A stretch of 64,000 nucleotides of DNA from Reichenbachiella carrageenanivorans (GCF_025639805.1 NZ_CP106735.1:2110001-2174000), one strand, 5' to 3'. Positions 36,775-46,799 are shown, counted from the stretch's first letter. Notes: generated from the letters alone by a model not told the origin. Program-made: numbers and translations.

Positions 36775-38316
36775 ATGGATCTCAATTTATGCCTTAAAGT
36801 ACTGGACGCAGAGCAAATTCGCCAAGCCGATCAGTTTACCATTAAAAATGAACCGATACATTCGATTGACTTGATGGAGCGCGCCTCCGAGGTGTTCGTT
36901 CGCTGGTTTATACATACGTTTGATGAGGACTCGCCTATAGTAGTTTTTTGTGGTGTGGGAAACAATGGTGGAGATGGCTTAGTCATCTGCCGTTTGCTCA
37001 ACGATGCAGGTTATACAGTTTCTCTCTTTTGTGTTGGTGATCCTGATTCGGGTTCAAGAGATTTTAAAATCAATTATGACATAATCCAAAATTATGATAT
37101 TCCACAGACCGTCATAGATGAGACCAATCTTCCGTCTATGGGAAAGGATGTGATTATTATTGACGCTATTTTTGGCTCGGGGCTCAGTCGTCCTGTTGAT
37201 GGTCTCATCGCGCGTACCATAGAGCATCTCAATGCCGAACCTTGCAGATTTCGAGTGGCAGTAGATATAGCTTCAGGCTTAGGTTGCAGCCAGCGTTTTG
37301 AGGGAGGGCCTATCATGAAGGCAACCCATACAGTTTCCTTTCAGGTGCCTAAGCTTTCTCTTTTACTGCCGCAGAATGAAAAATATAGTGGAGAGCTGGT
37401 GATCAAAAGTATTGGTTTGACCGAGGAATATTTACAATCCTTATCTTCCAATTACCACTATGCCACGCTCGCGTTTATTCAATCTTTCATAAAACCCAGA
37501 AGAAAATTCACGCACAAAGGAGATGTGGGGAAAAATCTGTTGGTTGTGGGTAGCCATGGTAAGATGGGTGCTGCAGTATTGGCTGGTCGTGCCTGTTTGC
37601 GATCAGGAGCTGGCTTGCTTACCATTCATGCACCAGCTTGTGGGCTAGATATCTTGCAGAGTACTGTGTCTGAGGCCATGGTATCTGTTGATGCTCAGGA
37701 GCAGTTGATCTCCAGAGTGGTGGGCTTGTCGCAATTTGATGTAATAGGTGTAGGGCCTGGGATAGGAACAGATAAGCTTACAACAGACGCACTTCATACC
37801 TTGTTAGAAAATTTTGATCATCCGATGGTGTTAGACGCAGACGCACTCAATATTCTAGCAGATCATAAGGACTGGATCGAACTGATTCCTGCAGGATCTG
37901 TACTGACCCCGCACCCAGGAGAGTTCAGTCGGTTGATCGGTTCATCGAAAGATGATTATGACCGATTGGACAATCAAAAAAAATTTTGCATGAAACATGG
38001 GGTAACGGTGTTATTGAAAGGGGCACATTCGAGTATATGTAGTCCTAAAGGTACTGTGGTATTTAATGCGACTGGGAATCCAGGCATGGCAACTGGCGGA
38101 AGTGGAGATGTCCTGACAGGTATCATTACCGCATTGCTTGGACAAGGGTATACGGGATTCGAAAGTGCTACGCTAGGAGCTTTTCTTCATGGACTAGCGG
38201 GAGATTTGTTTATCAGAAAGCAGGCGAAAGAGTCTTTGATTGCCTCGGATCTGATTGGGTATTTGCCTAAAGCGTTTAAGAAAATTATGAGAACGAAGCG
38301 AAAGAAAAGAATTTGA
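36775..38316 (+). CDS. nnr: bifunctional NAD(P)HX epimerase / NAD(P)HX dehydratase
   Basis: I take the ATG at 36775 (MDLNLCLKVLDAEQIRQ), giving 513 residues; a TTG six bases earlier is less likely. The N-terminal YjeF domain has 'CGVGNNGGDGLVICRLL' and 'IIDAIFGSGLSRPV'. The C-terminal carbokinase-like half has 'LLVVGSHGKMGAAVLAGRA', 'LTPHPGEFSRL' and 'GNPGMATGGSGDVLTGI'. It repairs hydrated NADH and NADPH. Its position after complex I genes is suggestive because complex I uses the cofactor, but it is separated by a hairpin. Confidence 0.95.
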   Translation: MDLNLCLKVLDAEQIRQADQFTIKNEPIHSIDLMERASEVFVRWFIHTFDEDSPIVVFCGVGNNGGDGLVICRLLNDAGYTVSLFCVGDPDSGSRDFKINYDIIQNYDIPQTVIDETNLPSMGKDVIIIDAIFGSGLSRPVDGLIARTIEHLNAEPCRFRVAVDIASGLGCSQRFEGGPIMKATHTVSFQVPKLSLLLPQNEKYSGELVIKSIGLTEEYLQSLSSNYHYATLAFIQSFIKPRRKFTHKGDVGKNLLVVGSHGKMGAAVLAGRACLRSGAGLLTIHAPACGLDILQSTVSEAMVSVDAQEQLISRVVGLSQFDVIGVGPGIGTDKLTTDALHTLLENFDHPMVLDADALNILADHKDWIELIPAGSVLTPHPGEFSRLIGSSKDDYDRLDNQKKFCMKHGVTVLLKGAHSSICSPKGTVVFNATGNPGMATGGSGDVLTGIITALLGQGYTGFESATLGAFLHGLAGDLFIRKQAKESLIASDLIGYLPKAFKKIMRTKRKKRI

Positions 38317-38464
38317 TAGTGGAAATTGGTCGATGATTTCGTTACCGTTGGTAGAAAAGTGATTTATTTCGGATAGACTTAACAATAAATTAATTATATT
38401 CATAGAAACTATAATACGGCTATAGACGTATTTTGTAGAGCAGTGATTGGGGGAACAGAACTAT

Positions 38465-38848
38465 ATGCAAAAAATAAAAGTCATCGGATCTATGATCTTG
38501 CTGCTTGCAGCATCATCAGCTTGGGCACAAGATAGCACCAATACCACGGCTTTTATTGCAGAGACATTAGTTTTTGATAATGCCTCACTTGACTTTTCTA
38601 ATCAAATCGAAGTTTATCCTAACCCATCTGTAGATTATATTATTGTCAATATTAAGAATTCAACTTTGCGAGATGTCTCTTTTGAACTGCACAGTATCAT
38701 AGGCAATACCGTAGAAGTGGATGCGGAGAGTGTAGGGCGAGACAAGTATCGGATTAATATAAAAAATCATAACCCAGGCTATTATTTTGTGGTGGTCAAA
38801 GATGACTTTTCACACTTTAAAGAAGCCTATAAGTTTTTAAAGAAGTAG
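38465..38848 (+). CDS. small exported protein with T9SS type A sorting domain
   Basis: A 127-residue protein. I choose the ATG at 38465 (MQKIKVIGSMILLLAASSAW), which starts a clean signal peptide. Nearly all of the mature part is the sorting domain: 'EVYPNPSVDYIIVNIKN' and 'GYYFVVVKDD' are the standard blocks of the T9SS C-terminal signal. There is almost no cargo, which is odd; it could be a degenerate remnant of a larger protein, or a stand-alone domain. A strong bidirectional terminator follows. Confidence 0.8.
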   Translation: MQKIKVIGSMILLLAASSAWAQDSTNTTAFIAETLVFDNASLDFSNQIEVYPNPSVDYIIVNIKNSTLRDVSFELHSIIGNTVEVDAESVGRDKYRINIKNHNPGYYFVVVKDDFSHFKEAYKFLKK

Positions 38849-38864
38849 TATAATAGAAGCAAGG

Positions 38865-38912
38865 AGCGAAAAAGGAAAGGCCTCGAATATTCGAGGCCTT
38901 TCCTTTTTCGCT
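38865..38912. terminator. bidirectional terminator, perfect 48-base palindrome
   Basis: The 24-base arms are fully symmetric, with AAAAAGGAAAGG on one side and its complement CCTTTCCTTTTT on the other. It lies between two convergent genes (38848 and 38933) and supplies a T-run in both directions. Confidence 0.9.
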
Positions 38913-38932
38913 ATATGACATGATTACTTGTC

Positions 38933-41878
38933 TTACTGGACAATGTCATAGTGCTTTCTAAACATTTCTTCATATTTCTGAGCCAACTCTAGATCGTCCG
39001 ACCCTCTGAAGGTTCTGGCGAGCTCACTTAGTGAGATTAAGTTTTTCTGTAATTCAAATCTGTCCATTTTGCCCGTATCATAGAGATAGGTCAGCATTTC
39101 GTCCGATCGTTGAGAAACGATAGCTGCCATTTCTTTGGCCTTGTCTTCTTCTCCTACGAGCATAAGGTACCCTACTTGTTGTACACTGAAGTGATCATAA
39201 GGGATTGAATTGTCTGGCATGATAGTGAGGCATTTGAGTACAGCTTCTCTAGCTTTTTCAATTTCACCTTCAGCCAATAGGCTTTCTATCAATGTATTGA
39301 AACTAGCTCTGTGGTTTAGTACAAAGTTTCTATAATCTTCAGAGTAATACACAGAAGGGTTGTCAAGTTCTCTCCAGTAAAAGTTGTTCATCATGTTGTC
39401 AAACATCTTGTTCGTATCCACAAACATTTCTCCCGCTTCTTTGTTTTTGATTGGCAGCAATCGGAAGGCATTACCCTCTTGTACCATGTAGTCCTTCAGG
39501 TTGAAGTTGACACTGGAAGCAGAAGTGTTGTTGAAGTAAATAGGGCGTTCCCAATTGTTGTTTACGATCAAGTCCAAAATGGCCAGATCCTTTTTCTCTA
39601 ACCCACGACCTTTCATACTCCAAGCCATTTTATCAGAAAGCCTATCTGCAAACTGCTCAGGGATGATGCCCATTTTCATTACCATAGCTGAATCTACGGG
39701 TAGATAGAAGTTTTTCGCTGGGACGGAATTATAACTGCTGATAGAAGTAGGTACAGCAAGTGCAGGGTGTTCTTCTTTGATCAGTTTGATGAATTGAGCC
39801 GCATTCATGGTACCGCCTTTTATATTTTGTCTTTCGACCAATGGTAAATAGTCATTCAAACCACCCTGTTTGTAGTTGTCAAGTGTCAGTCCAAAAGGTA
39901 GTGGTTTAGATTCGTAAGCGTCACGCATCATCTGAGCGATATACCAGTCGGTATTGAAGTAACTCAACACGATAACCCTTACATCGGTTCTGAAACCTTC
40001 TACTTCTTGCACATACCAGAGCGGGAATGTATCGTTGTCACCGCCAGTGAATATGATCGCGTTAGGTGCACACGAAGCCAAGAAGTTTTTAGCAGAATCT
40101 ACAGAAAAGTATCTGTTTGACCTGTCGTGATCGTCCCACCCTTCGGTGGCCATTAAAACAGGAGCACTCAAGCAGATAATAAAAGCAATAGCGGCTGCTG
40201 GAATACCTTTTTTGATCACGGCCATCAGTCCATTGAAAATGGCAATAAAGCCTAATCCTATCCAAAAAGCATAGGCATAATAGGATCCAGCATAGATGTA
40301 ATCTCTTTCTCTTGGTTCGGTAGGTGGAGAGTTTAGATAAAGCACGACAGCCGCGCCAGTCAAGAAAAACAACATGCCTACAAATGCAAAGTTTCTAGGA
40401 TCTTTATAGTATTGAAAGGTCAATCCTATGATTCCTAAGATCAACGGGATCATGTAGAAGATATTTCTTCCTTTATTTTCTTCTAGCATAGAAGGCACTT
40501 TATCAAAAGCGTCGTTGAGTCCTACCCAGTCGGCTCCTTGAATATCAGAGGCACGACCTGCAAAATTCCACATAAAGTAGCGGAAATACATGGTGCCTAG
40601 TTGGTGTTTAAACATATAGGCGAGGTTGTCACCAAAGCTTGGTTTTTCTCCATTTTTCAATCCTAAAATTTCTCGATATCGCTGTACATGACCTGGCTGG
40701 TTGCTATAAGCCCTTGGGAGAATAGAGGTATGCTCAGGGTTGTAGATATACTCTAATTTGTAATCAGAAATTTCATACTTGTCTTTTCCTTTGGTGTATA
40801 CAGGTGCGCCTTTCTTTTGATCTACAATGTCAGCCGTAAAAAGTTGGCCATGTAGCAACGGACGGCTACCGTATTGCTCTCTTTTTAAATAAGAGACATA
40901 GCTAAGGACATCTTCAGGGTTGTTTTCATCGATAGGAGGGTTGTAATTGGATCTGATGAGTACGATTGCATAGGAAGAATAGCCAATCACGATAAAGGCA
41001 AAACTTACCAGTATAGTGTTGAGCGTAGCATTGCTCGACTGGATCGAATAGTAAATGCCATAAATCAATCCTCCTAAAAATAAAGCGACGAAGAATATGA
41101 TGCCTGAACCAAATGGCAGTCCCAAGTTATTCACGAAGAAGATCTCCATTTTGCCAGCAAAGCTGGGTAAACCAGGGATCACACCTTCCATAATAATTAG
41201 AACAATTGCACCACTGGCGATCATCGTGGTGAAGATGCCTCGGGTGCTGAGTTTTTTTCTTTTTTTGAAATAATATATAAGAGCTAATGCAGGTACAGTT
41301 ACTAGGTTTAATAAGTGAACCCCAATAGAAAGTCCAACCATATAGGCAATCAAAATCATCCATCTGTTTTCGTCAGATGGATCTTTGATGTTTTCCCACT
41401 TGAGCATGGCCCATACTACAAATGCAGTAAAGAATGACGACATACCATATACTTCTGCTTCTACTGCAGAAAACCAGAAAGAATCTGAAAAGGTATAAGC
41501 CAAAGCACCGATCATGCCGCTGCCTATCACTACTAGGTTGGTATATTCGGTGTCTGCCGTTACTAGTTTTTTAGCCAAATGAGTGATCGACCAAAAGAGA
41601 AACAGTACGGTAAACCCACTGCTGATCACACTGAGCATATTGATCCAAAAGGCTACCTCAAGCACATCTCCCATGGCCAAAAAGGAGAACAATCGACCAA
41701 GTAAAAGAAAGAAGGGAGCCCCTGGAGGATGGGGTACTTCTAGTTTGTAAGACACGGCTATAAATTCGCCACAATCCCAAAAACTGGCTGTAGGCTCTAC
41801 GGTGAGGGTGTATACGGTAGTGGCTAGAATGAAAATGATCCAGCCAGTTATGTTATTTAGTTTGTTGTAGTCGCTCAT
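38933..41878 (-). CDS. DUF2723 (GT117-type) multi-pass membrane protein
   Basis: A 981-residue protein. The first half is an array of about ten to twelve membrane segments with the DUF2723 motifs 'SFWDCGEFIAVSYKLEVPHP', 'PGAPFFLLLGRLFSF' and 'DSFWFSAVEAEVYG'. A soluble domain follows, with 'FTGGDNDTFPLWYVQEVEG' near residue 620, and the C-terminus has TPR-like helices. The family is related to mammalian TMEM260, an O-mannosyltransferase, and is placed with GT-C type transferases. It probably glycosylates exported proteins or lipids in Bacteroidota. It is a single gene, bounded by terminator and divergent promoter region. Confidence 0.9.
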   Translation of the reverse strand: MSDYNKLNNITGWIIFILATTVYTLTVEPTASFWDCGEFIAVSYKLEVPHPPGAPFFLLLGRLFSFLAMGDVLEVAFWINMLSVISSGFTVLFLFWSITHLAKKLVTADTEYTNLVVIGSGMIGALAYTFSDSFWFSAVEAEVYGMSSFFTAFVVWAMLKWENIKDPSDENRWMILIAYMVGLSIGVHLLNLVTVPALALIYYFKKRKKLSTRGIFTTMIASGAIVLIIMEGVIPGLPSFAGKMEIFFVNNLGLPFGSGIIFFVALFLGGLIYGIYYSIQSSNATLNTILVSFAFIVIGYSSYAIVLIRSNYNPPIDENNPEDVLSYVSYLKREQYGSRPLLHGQLFTADIVDQKKGAPVYTKGKDKYEISDYKLEYIYNPEHTSILPRAYSNQPGHVQRYREILGLKNGEKPSFGDNLAYMFKHQLGTMYFRYFMWNFAGRASDIQGADWVGLNDAFDKVPSMLEENKGRNIFYMIPLILGIIGLTFQYYKDPRNFAFVGMLFFLTGAAVVLYLNSPPTEPRERDYIYAGSYYAYAFWIGLGFIAIFNGLMAVIKKGIPAAAIAFIICLSAPVLMATEGWDDHDRSNRYFSVDSAKNFLASCAPNAIIFTGGDNDTFPLWYVQEVEGFRTDVRVIVLSYFNTDWYIAQMMRDAYESKPLPFGLTLDNYKQGGLNDYLPLVERQNIKGGTMNAAQFIKLIKEEHPALAVPTSISSYNSVPAKNFYLPVDSAMVMKMGIIPEQFADRLSDKMAWSMKGRGLEKKDLAILDLIVNNNWERPIYFNNTSASSVNFNLKDYMVQEGNAFRLLPIKNKEAGEMFVDTNKMFDNMMNNFYWRELDNPSVYYSEDYRNFVLNHRASFNTLIESLLAEGEIEKAREAVLKCLTIMPDNSIPYDHFSVQQVGYLMLVGEEDKAKEMAAIVSQRSDEMLTYLYDTGKMDRFELQKNLISLSELARTFRGSDDLELAQKYEEMFRKHYDIVQ

Positions 41879-41983
41879 AAAAAATGGAAATTTAACTGGC
41901 GAAAATAGTCATATTTGGTCAAACCAAAACGTTAATAAAGGTTAACTTGGGGCGCTGAAAATGAAACGATTAAATCAGGTAGT
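41879..41983. promoter_or_regulatory. divergent promoter region with inverted repeat
   Basis: 105 bases separate the DUF2723 and M1 peptidase genes, read in opposite directions. The minus strand has TATTTTCG, one base off the -7 box. A TTGGT-CAA-ACCAA repeat lies near the middle and could be a regulator site. Neither promoter is well defined. Confidence 0.35.
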
Positions 41984-44473
41984 ATGAATATTTTGAAAAG
42001 TATTTTTTTGATTATTGGACTCGCAGTGGCTTTGCCACGGAGTGTTTTTTCACAATCTAATACCGAGCGAGCTACGGTTTCCGAAGAACTGATGGAATCG
42101 GAAGTGCTTCAATACCGAGGATCTACTTCTCGTAGTTGGGACCTACTTCATACCGAATTGTCTGTTTCGTTCGATTGGGACAACAGGTATTTGAATGGCA
42201 TAGCAGTGTTAGATTTGAAGCCCTATTTTTATGAGCAGGAGCTATTGGTGCTCGATGCTAAAGGTATGGAGATCAAAGCCGTGGCTATTGCGGGGAGTAC
42301 CGTGCCTTTCGAATACGATGGCTCGATCATCGAAATCACATTGGAGCAAGCCGCAAAACGAAAAGATACATTGCAAGTTACGATTGACTACGTGGCGAAA
42401 CCCTACGAAAGAGAAGTAGGTGGTAGCGAGGCGATAGAAGAAAATAGAGGGGTATATTTTATCAATGCCGATGGTGCTGATGCATCTAAACCCAAACAAA
42501 TATGGACGCAAGGAGAGACTGAGGCCAGCTCAGGCTGGTTTCCTACGATAGATGCACCAAATGAACGATGTACGCAGGTGATGAAAATCACAGTGCAAGA
42601 CCAATTCAAAACATTGTCGAATGGATTGCTTAAAGAACAATACAAGCGAGAACATGGGCTGCGTACAGATGTATGGGTGATGGATCAACCTCATGCACCT
42701 TATCTATTTATGATGGCTATAGGAGAATTTGAGGTGGTAAAAGATGTGTGGCATGGGATGCCTGTTGCTTATTGGATGGAGAAAGGCTATGGTCAGTACG
42801 CCAAAGATATTTTTGGTCATACGCCTGAGATGATCACTTTTTTTTCAGAGATGTTGGGTTATTCATTCCCATGGAAAAAATACGACCAGGTAGTCGTGCG
42901 GGATTTTGTGTCAGGTGCGATGGAAAATACGACCGCTTCAGTTTTTTATGAAGCACTCAATGTGAATCGTCGGGCTTTGATCGATGAAAACTGGGATGAT
43001 ATTATTGCTCACGAATTGATGCATCAGTGGTTTGGTGATTTAGTGACCTGCGAGTCCTGGTCTAACCTGACTCTCAATGAAGGGTTTGCTAGTTATGCGG
43101 AGTATCTGTGGAATCAGTATAAGTATGGGCAAGACCAAGCCGATTATACATTTTTGGTAGAGCAAGAAACTTATTTTGATGAAGCTATTGAGAATCCTAA
43201 AAACCTGATTCGGTATTATTATGAAGATCAAGAGGAGATGTTTGATGCCCACTCCTATAACAAAGGAGCAGCAGTATTGCATATGCTTAGAAGTTATTTG
43301 GGAGATGAGGCGTTTTTTGAGGGACTGAAAAATTATTTACATGACAATGCCTACACTTCCGTAGAGCTGTCGCAGTTGCGAATGGCATTTGAGGCAGTAA
43401 CAGGGGAAGATTTAAATTGGTTCTTTGATCAATGGTATTTCTTTGCAGGGCATCCAGAGTTGGAAGTAAGGCATGAGTACAAAAACGATACATTGACGCT
43501 GACAGTGGCTCAAGTGCAAGCCGTGGATGAGACGCCGATTTTTCAATTGCCAGTATTTATAGATATATGGAAAGGGGAAGAGCTATTCAGTTTTCCTGTG
43601 GTGATCAACGAAGCGTACGAAACGTATGACTTTCCTATGGATGAAAAGCCAGATGTGGTCATCTTCGATAGTGAGCGACAGTTGCTCGCCATGATAGATC
43701 ACCCGCAGTCGGAAGAAGAGTATGTGACTCAGTTTGTCAAAGATGGTAGTTTATATAGCCGCATTGAGACAATGGATAGTTTGTATAGTTTCAAAAACAA
43801 GAAATTAATAGACCAGATATTGAGATTGGCTTTTCAAGATTCGTTTGCGATGGTGCGTCAGTATGCTGTAGAGTATTTGATTGATGAAGAAGTAAAGCTT
43901 AAAAAGTACGAGCCAGAGGTTGTGAAACTACTCAAAGATACGAGCACGCACGTAAGGAGCTATGTTTTGGCTTACTTGGGAAGGGATGGGTTTGAAAAAT
44001 ATCGCTCGGTGTTTGATAGAGCATTGAATGATTCGTCTTATTTAGTGGCATCTGCAGCTATAGCCCAATTTACCAGAAATGGTGTAGACTTGCCTGCTAA
44101 ATTCTTGGAGAGCCAAAAGCAGGAAACCAACCTTAATATGGTGGTGATGATGGCAGATTATTACAACCATCAAGAGCATAAGGACTCGTATGAATGGTTT
44201 CAGAAACGGATAAAAGGATTGGATGGCAATACACTCTTTTATTTCATACAAGCGTATGCCGAAAAATTGCTAGATGCTCCTGAGCAATACAGAAAAGCGG
44301 CTATTCCACAATTTGATAGATTGGCACGAAACCACACCAATTATATGGTCCGATTTTCGGCTTATCAGGCTTTGGTATTGATGTCGGATATGGAGGGGGT
44401 AGACACTATGCTGAAAAGTATTCGTGAAAACGAAAAAGACCCAAGGTTGCTAGATTTTTATGAAGAATTGTAA
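41984..44473 (+). CDS. exported M1 family aminopeptidase
   Basis: An 829-residue zinc peptidase with a signal peptide (cleaved near 'VFSQ'). The substrate-recognition motif GAMEN is near residue 310 and the zinc site HELMHQWFGDL near residues 342-352 with the third ligand in 'NEGFASY' about 20 residues later. After the catalytic part, the C-terminal third has repeated helices that read like HEAT repeats ('HVRSYVLAYLGRDGF'), which is common in this M1 subset. It probably trims peptides in the periplasm or outside. It ends in a shared terminator with a second M1 gene on the other strand. Confidence 0.92.
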   Translation: MNILKSIFLIIGLAVALPRSVFSQSNTERATVSEELMESEVLQYRGSTSRSWDLLHTELSVSFDWDNRYLNGIAVLDLKPYFYEQELLVLDAKGMEIKAVAIAGSTVPFEYDGSIIEITLEQAAKRKDTLQVTIDYVAKPYEREVGGSEAIEENRGVYFINADGADASKPKQIWTQGETEASSGWFPTIDAPNERCTQVMKITVQDQFKTLSNGLLKEQYKREHGLRTDVWVMDQPHAPYLFMMAIGEFEVVKDVWHGMPVAYWMEKGYGQYAKDIFGHTPEMITFFSEMLGYSFPWKKYDQVVVRDFVSGAMENTTASVFYEALNVNRRALIDENWDDIIAHELMHQWFGDLVTCESWSNLTLNEGFASYAEYLWNQYKYGQDQADYTFLVEQETYFDEAIENPKNLIRYYYEDQEEMFDAHSYNKGAAVLHMLRSYLGDEAFFEGLKNYLHDNAYTSVELSQLRMAFEAVTGEDLNWFFDQWYFFAGHPELEVRHEYKNDTLTLTVAQVQAVDETPIFQLPVFIDIWKGEELFSFPVVINEAYETYDFPMDEKPDVVIFDSERQLLAMIDHPQSEEEYVTQFVKDGSLYSRIETMDSLYSFKNKKLIDQILRLAFQDSFAMVRQYAVEYLIDEEVKLKKYEPEVVKLLKDTSTHVRSYVLAYLGRDGFEKYRSVFDRALNDSSYLVASAAIAQFTRNGVDLPAKFLESQKQETNLNMVVMMADYYNHQEHKDSYEWFQKRIKGLDGNTLFYFIQAYAEKLLDAPEQYRKAAIPQFDRLARNHTNYMVRFSAYQALVLMSDMEGVDTMLKSIRENEKDPRLLDFYEEL

Positions 44474-44514
44474 AACAAAGCCGATTGAGATAGCTCAATC
44501 GGCTTTGTTTTTTA
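44472..44514. terminator. bidirectional terminator between two M1 peptidase genes
   Basis: 18-base perfect arms (44472-44489 and 44494-44511) with a four-base loop, with A-run at one end and T-run at the other. The first base pairs use the last two bases of the plus-strand stop codon. Confidence 0.92.
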
Positions 44515-44519
44515 TCTAT

Positions 44520-46418
44520 TTATAAGCCTAATAACGCATCAATCGAGCTGCTCGCCACAAAGTGATAATTAGGTCGAGCTTTTTGGTAAATGGCTTTTGC
44601 CATTTCTATGCCCTCGGGGGTTTTTACAAACTCCTTGTATAATGGCATCAAGAACTTTCTTCGGCCTGTGTGAATCAAGAAAGACTCCAGTCGACCATAG
44701 CCAGCTTCATATTGGTTGGCAATAATTAAAATACCCCAGACGTTGAAAATTTCACTGTTGCCTGTGGCTGTGAACCCGAAGGCTTGATCTAATGCTTGCA
44801 TTTGATCTGTCGATAGAGTGTCTGGCAGGTTTCGTATAAATCGCAACCATTCATGCGTACTCCAGTCATCGCTGTGATATGATGCCTGCAATTCTTCTTT
44901 GCTTTGGTTTGCGAGCCAAGTCGTAAGGGCTTTGTCTACATTCTCAAATTTGTCGGAAACAGGGTTAGGGCAATCTGCTGGTAGCCCAGGTGTGTATATC
45001 CATGCTTCATATAGAGCAGGCTGTACATCCATGTCATAAGCGTCAAAAAGCTGCGTTTGTAGTATTTTGGTAAATTGCTCGGTGGTCATGGTTTTAAATG
45101 AATTACTGGTAAAGTAATCTTTCAAAAACCCGTCGAATTTTTCACGACCCACTTTTTCCTCTAGCATACGCAAAAAGAAATACCCTTTGTCGTAAGGGAT
45201 GGAAGTCATACCGTCATCAGGGTTTCTGTTGGTCAAATCAAATTTGAGGCTTGTATCTTTAAATTGATCAGCAGCCTTCATCTCTTCTATTTCTGTTTTC
45301 AAATCTTGTAGAGACAATAGAGCGAGCATTTCAGAATATTCTCTACCATAAAGTGCTTCCATGATCCGGTATTCGAAATAAACAGTAAAGCCTTCGTTGA
45401 GCCAGAAATCGTTCCAATTGGCATTGGTCACCAAATTGCCAGACCAAGAGTGTGCCAGCTCATGTGCAACTAGTGAGGTGAGCGATTTATCGCCAGCCAA
45501 GATGGTAGGTGTAGCAAAAGTTAATCGTGGGTTTTCCATTCCTCCAAACGGAAAACTAGAAGGTAATACAATCAAGTCGTATCGATCCCAGCGGTATGGC
45601 CCATATAGTTTTTCAGCCGCGCTGATCATTTTTTCTAGGTCTTCAAATTCAGCCGTTGCTTGAGCTAATACAGATGGCTCGGCATAGACACCACTTCGCT
45701 TGCCCAAAGCACTAAACTGTACATCCCCCACAGCCAAGGCGAGTAAATAGGCAGGAATGGCTTGTTTCATTTCAAATGTATAAATGCCACTCTCATTTTT
45801 TTCCGTTGGGTTGGACGCGCTCATTAGAGCAAGTAATTCCTTGGGGACTTCTACTTGAGCATCGTAAGTGAATCGTATGCCTGGCGAATCTTGGATAGGA
45901 ACCCACGAACGAGCCAATATCGCTTGAGATTGAGTAAATAGGAAAGGGTAGCTCTTATCTGTTGTTTGGCTTGGTTCTAACCACTGCAGTGCTTCTGCAT
46001 TTTCAGAAGTTTCATAACTGACGAGCACATTTTTAGTCTTGGGTGTAATATTTATAGTCAGTGGTGCTCCTAAAAAAGGTTGTGTCTCTCCAATTGAAAA
46101 ATTAAGTGCCTCATTATTACCATTTGTAATCGATTTGATGGTGAGGTCTTTGGTGTCGAGCACTAACTGTTTGGCATCAGCCGTAGATTTAATGGTCAGC
46201 GTAGCAGTGGCATCTATTTTTTTCAATTCAAAATTTACACGAGCGTGCCAGCTCAGGTGTGTTACAACAGCTTCTTCTGGGTGGGCAAAAGAATGGGTGT
46301 CGGATCTTTTCATATCAGTTTCTATTACGATAGGGTATTCTTTTCCAGGTGTGCAGCTAGACACTAGCAAAATAGCACACAAAGCATAGCAAAGACCAGA
46401 GGTCAATTTTTTTATCAT
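44520..46418 (-). CDS. M1 family metallopeptidase, leukotriene A4 hydrolase-like lipoprotein
   Basis: A 632-residue protein with a lipobox (LLVSSC, Cys at about 22), so it is anchored to a membrane by lipid. The zinc motif is HELAHSWSGNL with the third ligand in 'NEGFTVYFE', and 'FGGMENPRLTF' is the exopeptidase motif. The all-helical C-terminal region follows the LTA4H/aminopeptidase B layout. It likely cleaves small peptides in the periplasm or at the cell surface. It is convergent with the other M1 gene but not close in sequence to it, so not a recent duplicate. Confidence 0.9.
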   Translation of the reverse strand: MIKKLTSGLCYALCAILLVSSCTPGKEYPIVIETDMKRSDTHSFAHPEEAVVTHLSWHARVNFELKKIDATATLTIKSTADAKQLVLDTKDLTIKSITNGNNEALNFSIGETQPFLGAPLTINITPKTKNVLVSYETSENAEALQWLEPSQTTDKSYPFLFTQSQAILARSWVPIQDSPGIRFTYDAQVEVPKELLALMSASNPTEKNESGIYTFEMKQAIPAYLLALAVGDVQFSALGKRSGVYAEPSVLAQATAEFEDLEKMISAAEKLYGPYRWDRYDLIVLPSSFPFGGMENPRLTFATPTILAGDKSLTSLVAHELAHSWSGNLVTNANWNDFWLNEGFTVYFEYRIMEALYGREYSEMLALLSLQDLKTEIEEMKAADQFKDTSLKFDLTNRNPDDGMTSIPYDKGYFFLRMLEEKVGREKFDGFLKDYFTSNSFKTMTTEQFTKILQTQLFDAYDMDVQPALYEAWIYTPGLPADCPNPVSDKFENVDKALTTWLANQSKEELQASYHSDDWSTHEWLRFIRNLPDTLSTDQMQALDQAFGFTATGNSEIFNVWGILIIANQYEAGYGRLESFLIHTGRRKFLMPLYKEFVKTPEGIEMAKAIYQKARPNYHFVASSSIDALLGL

Positions 46419-46569
46419 GAGTTCATATTGTTAGTTAAATAGGTAAATCTAATCATCCTTTGAATGAATAAAATAAATGTTTGATTATAGATTAAAAACG
46501 GCTTTTAAACGGGGCTAAAAGCATGTGGATGAAAAAAAATAGATATTGTTGAAAATAAGTTTCCAAAAA

Positions 46570-46600
46570 TTTGAATAAGAATCAAAAGCATATAATTTTG
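46570..46600 (+). promoter_or_regulatory. promoter of the tRNA-tuf operon
   Basis: TTTG at 46570-46573, a 19-base spacer and TAATTTTG at 46593-46600 match the Bacteroidota primary-sigma consensus exactly. The next bases are CACTTCC. It lies 73 bases before tRNA-Tyr. Confidence 0.85.
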
Positions 46601-46673
46601 CACTTCCTTAAGAAAAACGGGAGCGAATGATGCTTCAATTTGATCAAGGAATGTTCTCAATTTTATTGAACAA

Positions 46674-46756
46674 GGGGGGATACCAAAGCGGCCAACTGGG
46701 ACGGACTGTAACTCCGTTGACTTATGTCTTCACAGGTTCGAATCCTGTTCCCCCCA
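46674..46756 (+). tRNA. tRNA-Tyr (GTA)
   Basis: Acceptor stem GGGGGGA with TCCCCCC, an anticodon stem ACGGA/TCCGT with loop CTGTAAC, and T arm ACAGG-TTCGAAT-CCTGT. It has a long variable arm, as expected for bacterial tRNA-Tyr. CCA is not encoded. Confidence 0.96.
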
Positions 46757-46799
46757 CATTGGCCTGGTTTAATTATGATTAAATCAGTGAAAGGATTAA

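Noticed and set aside
38865..38912. 48-base perfect palindrome as a regulatory operator
   Set aside because: It lies between convergent genes and has T-runs in both directions, so it is best explained as a bidirectional terminator.
41984..46418. The two M1 peptidases as a tandem duplication
   Set aside because: They are convergent, differ in length and domain layout (HEAT-like tail against LTA4H-like tail, signal peptide against lipobox), and are not similar outside the zinc motifs.
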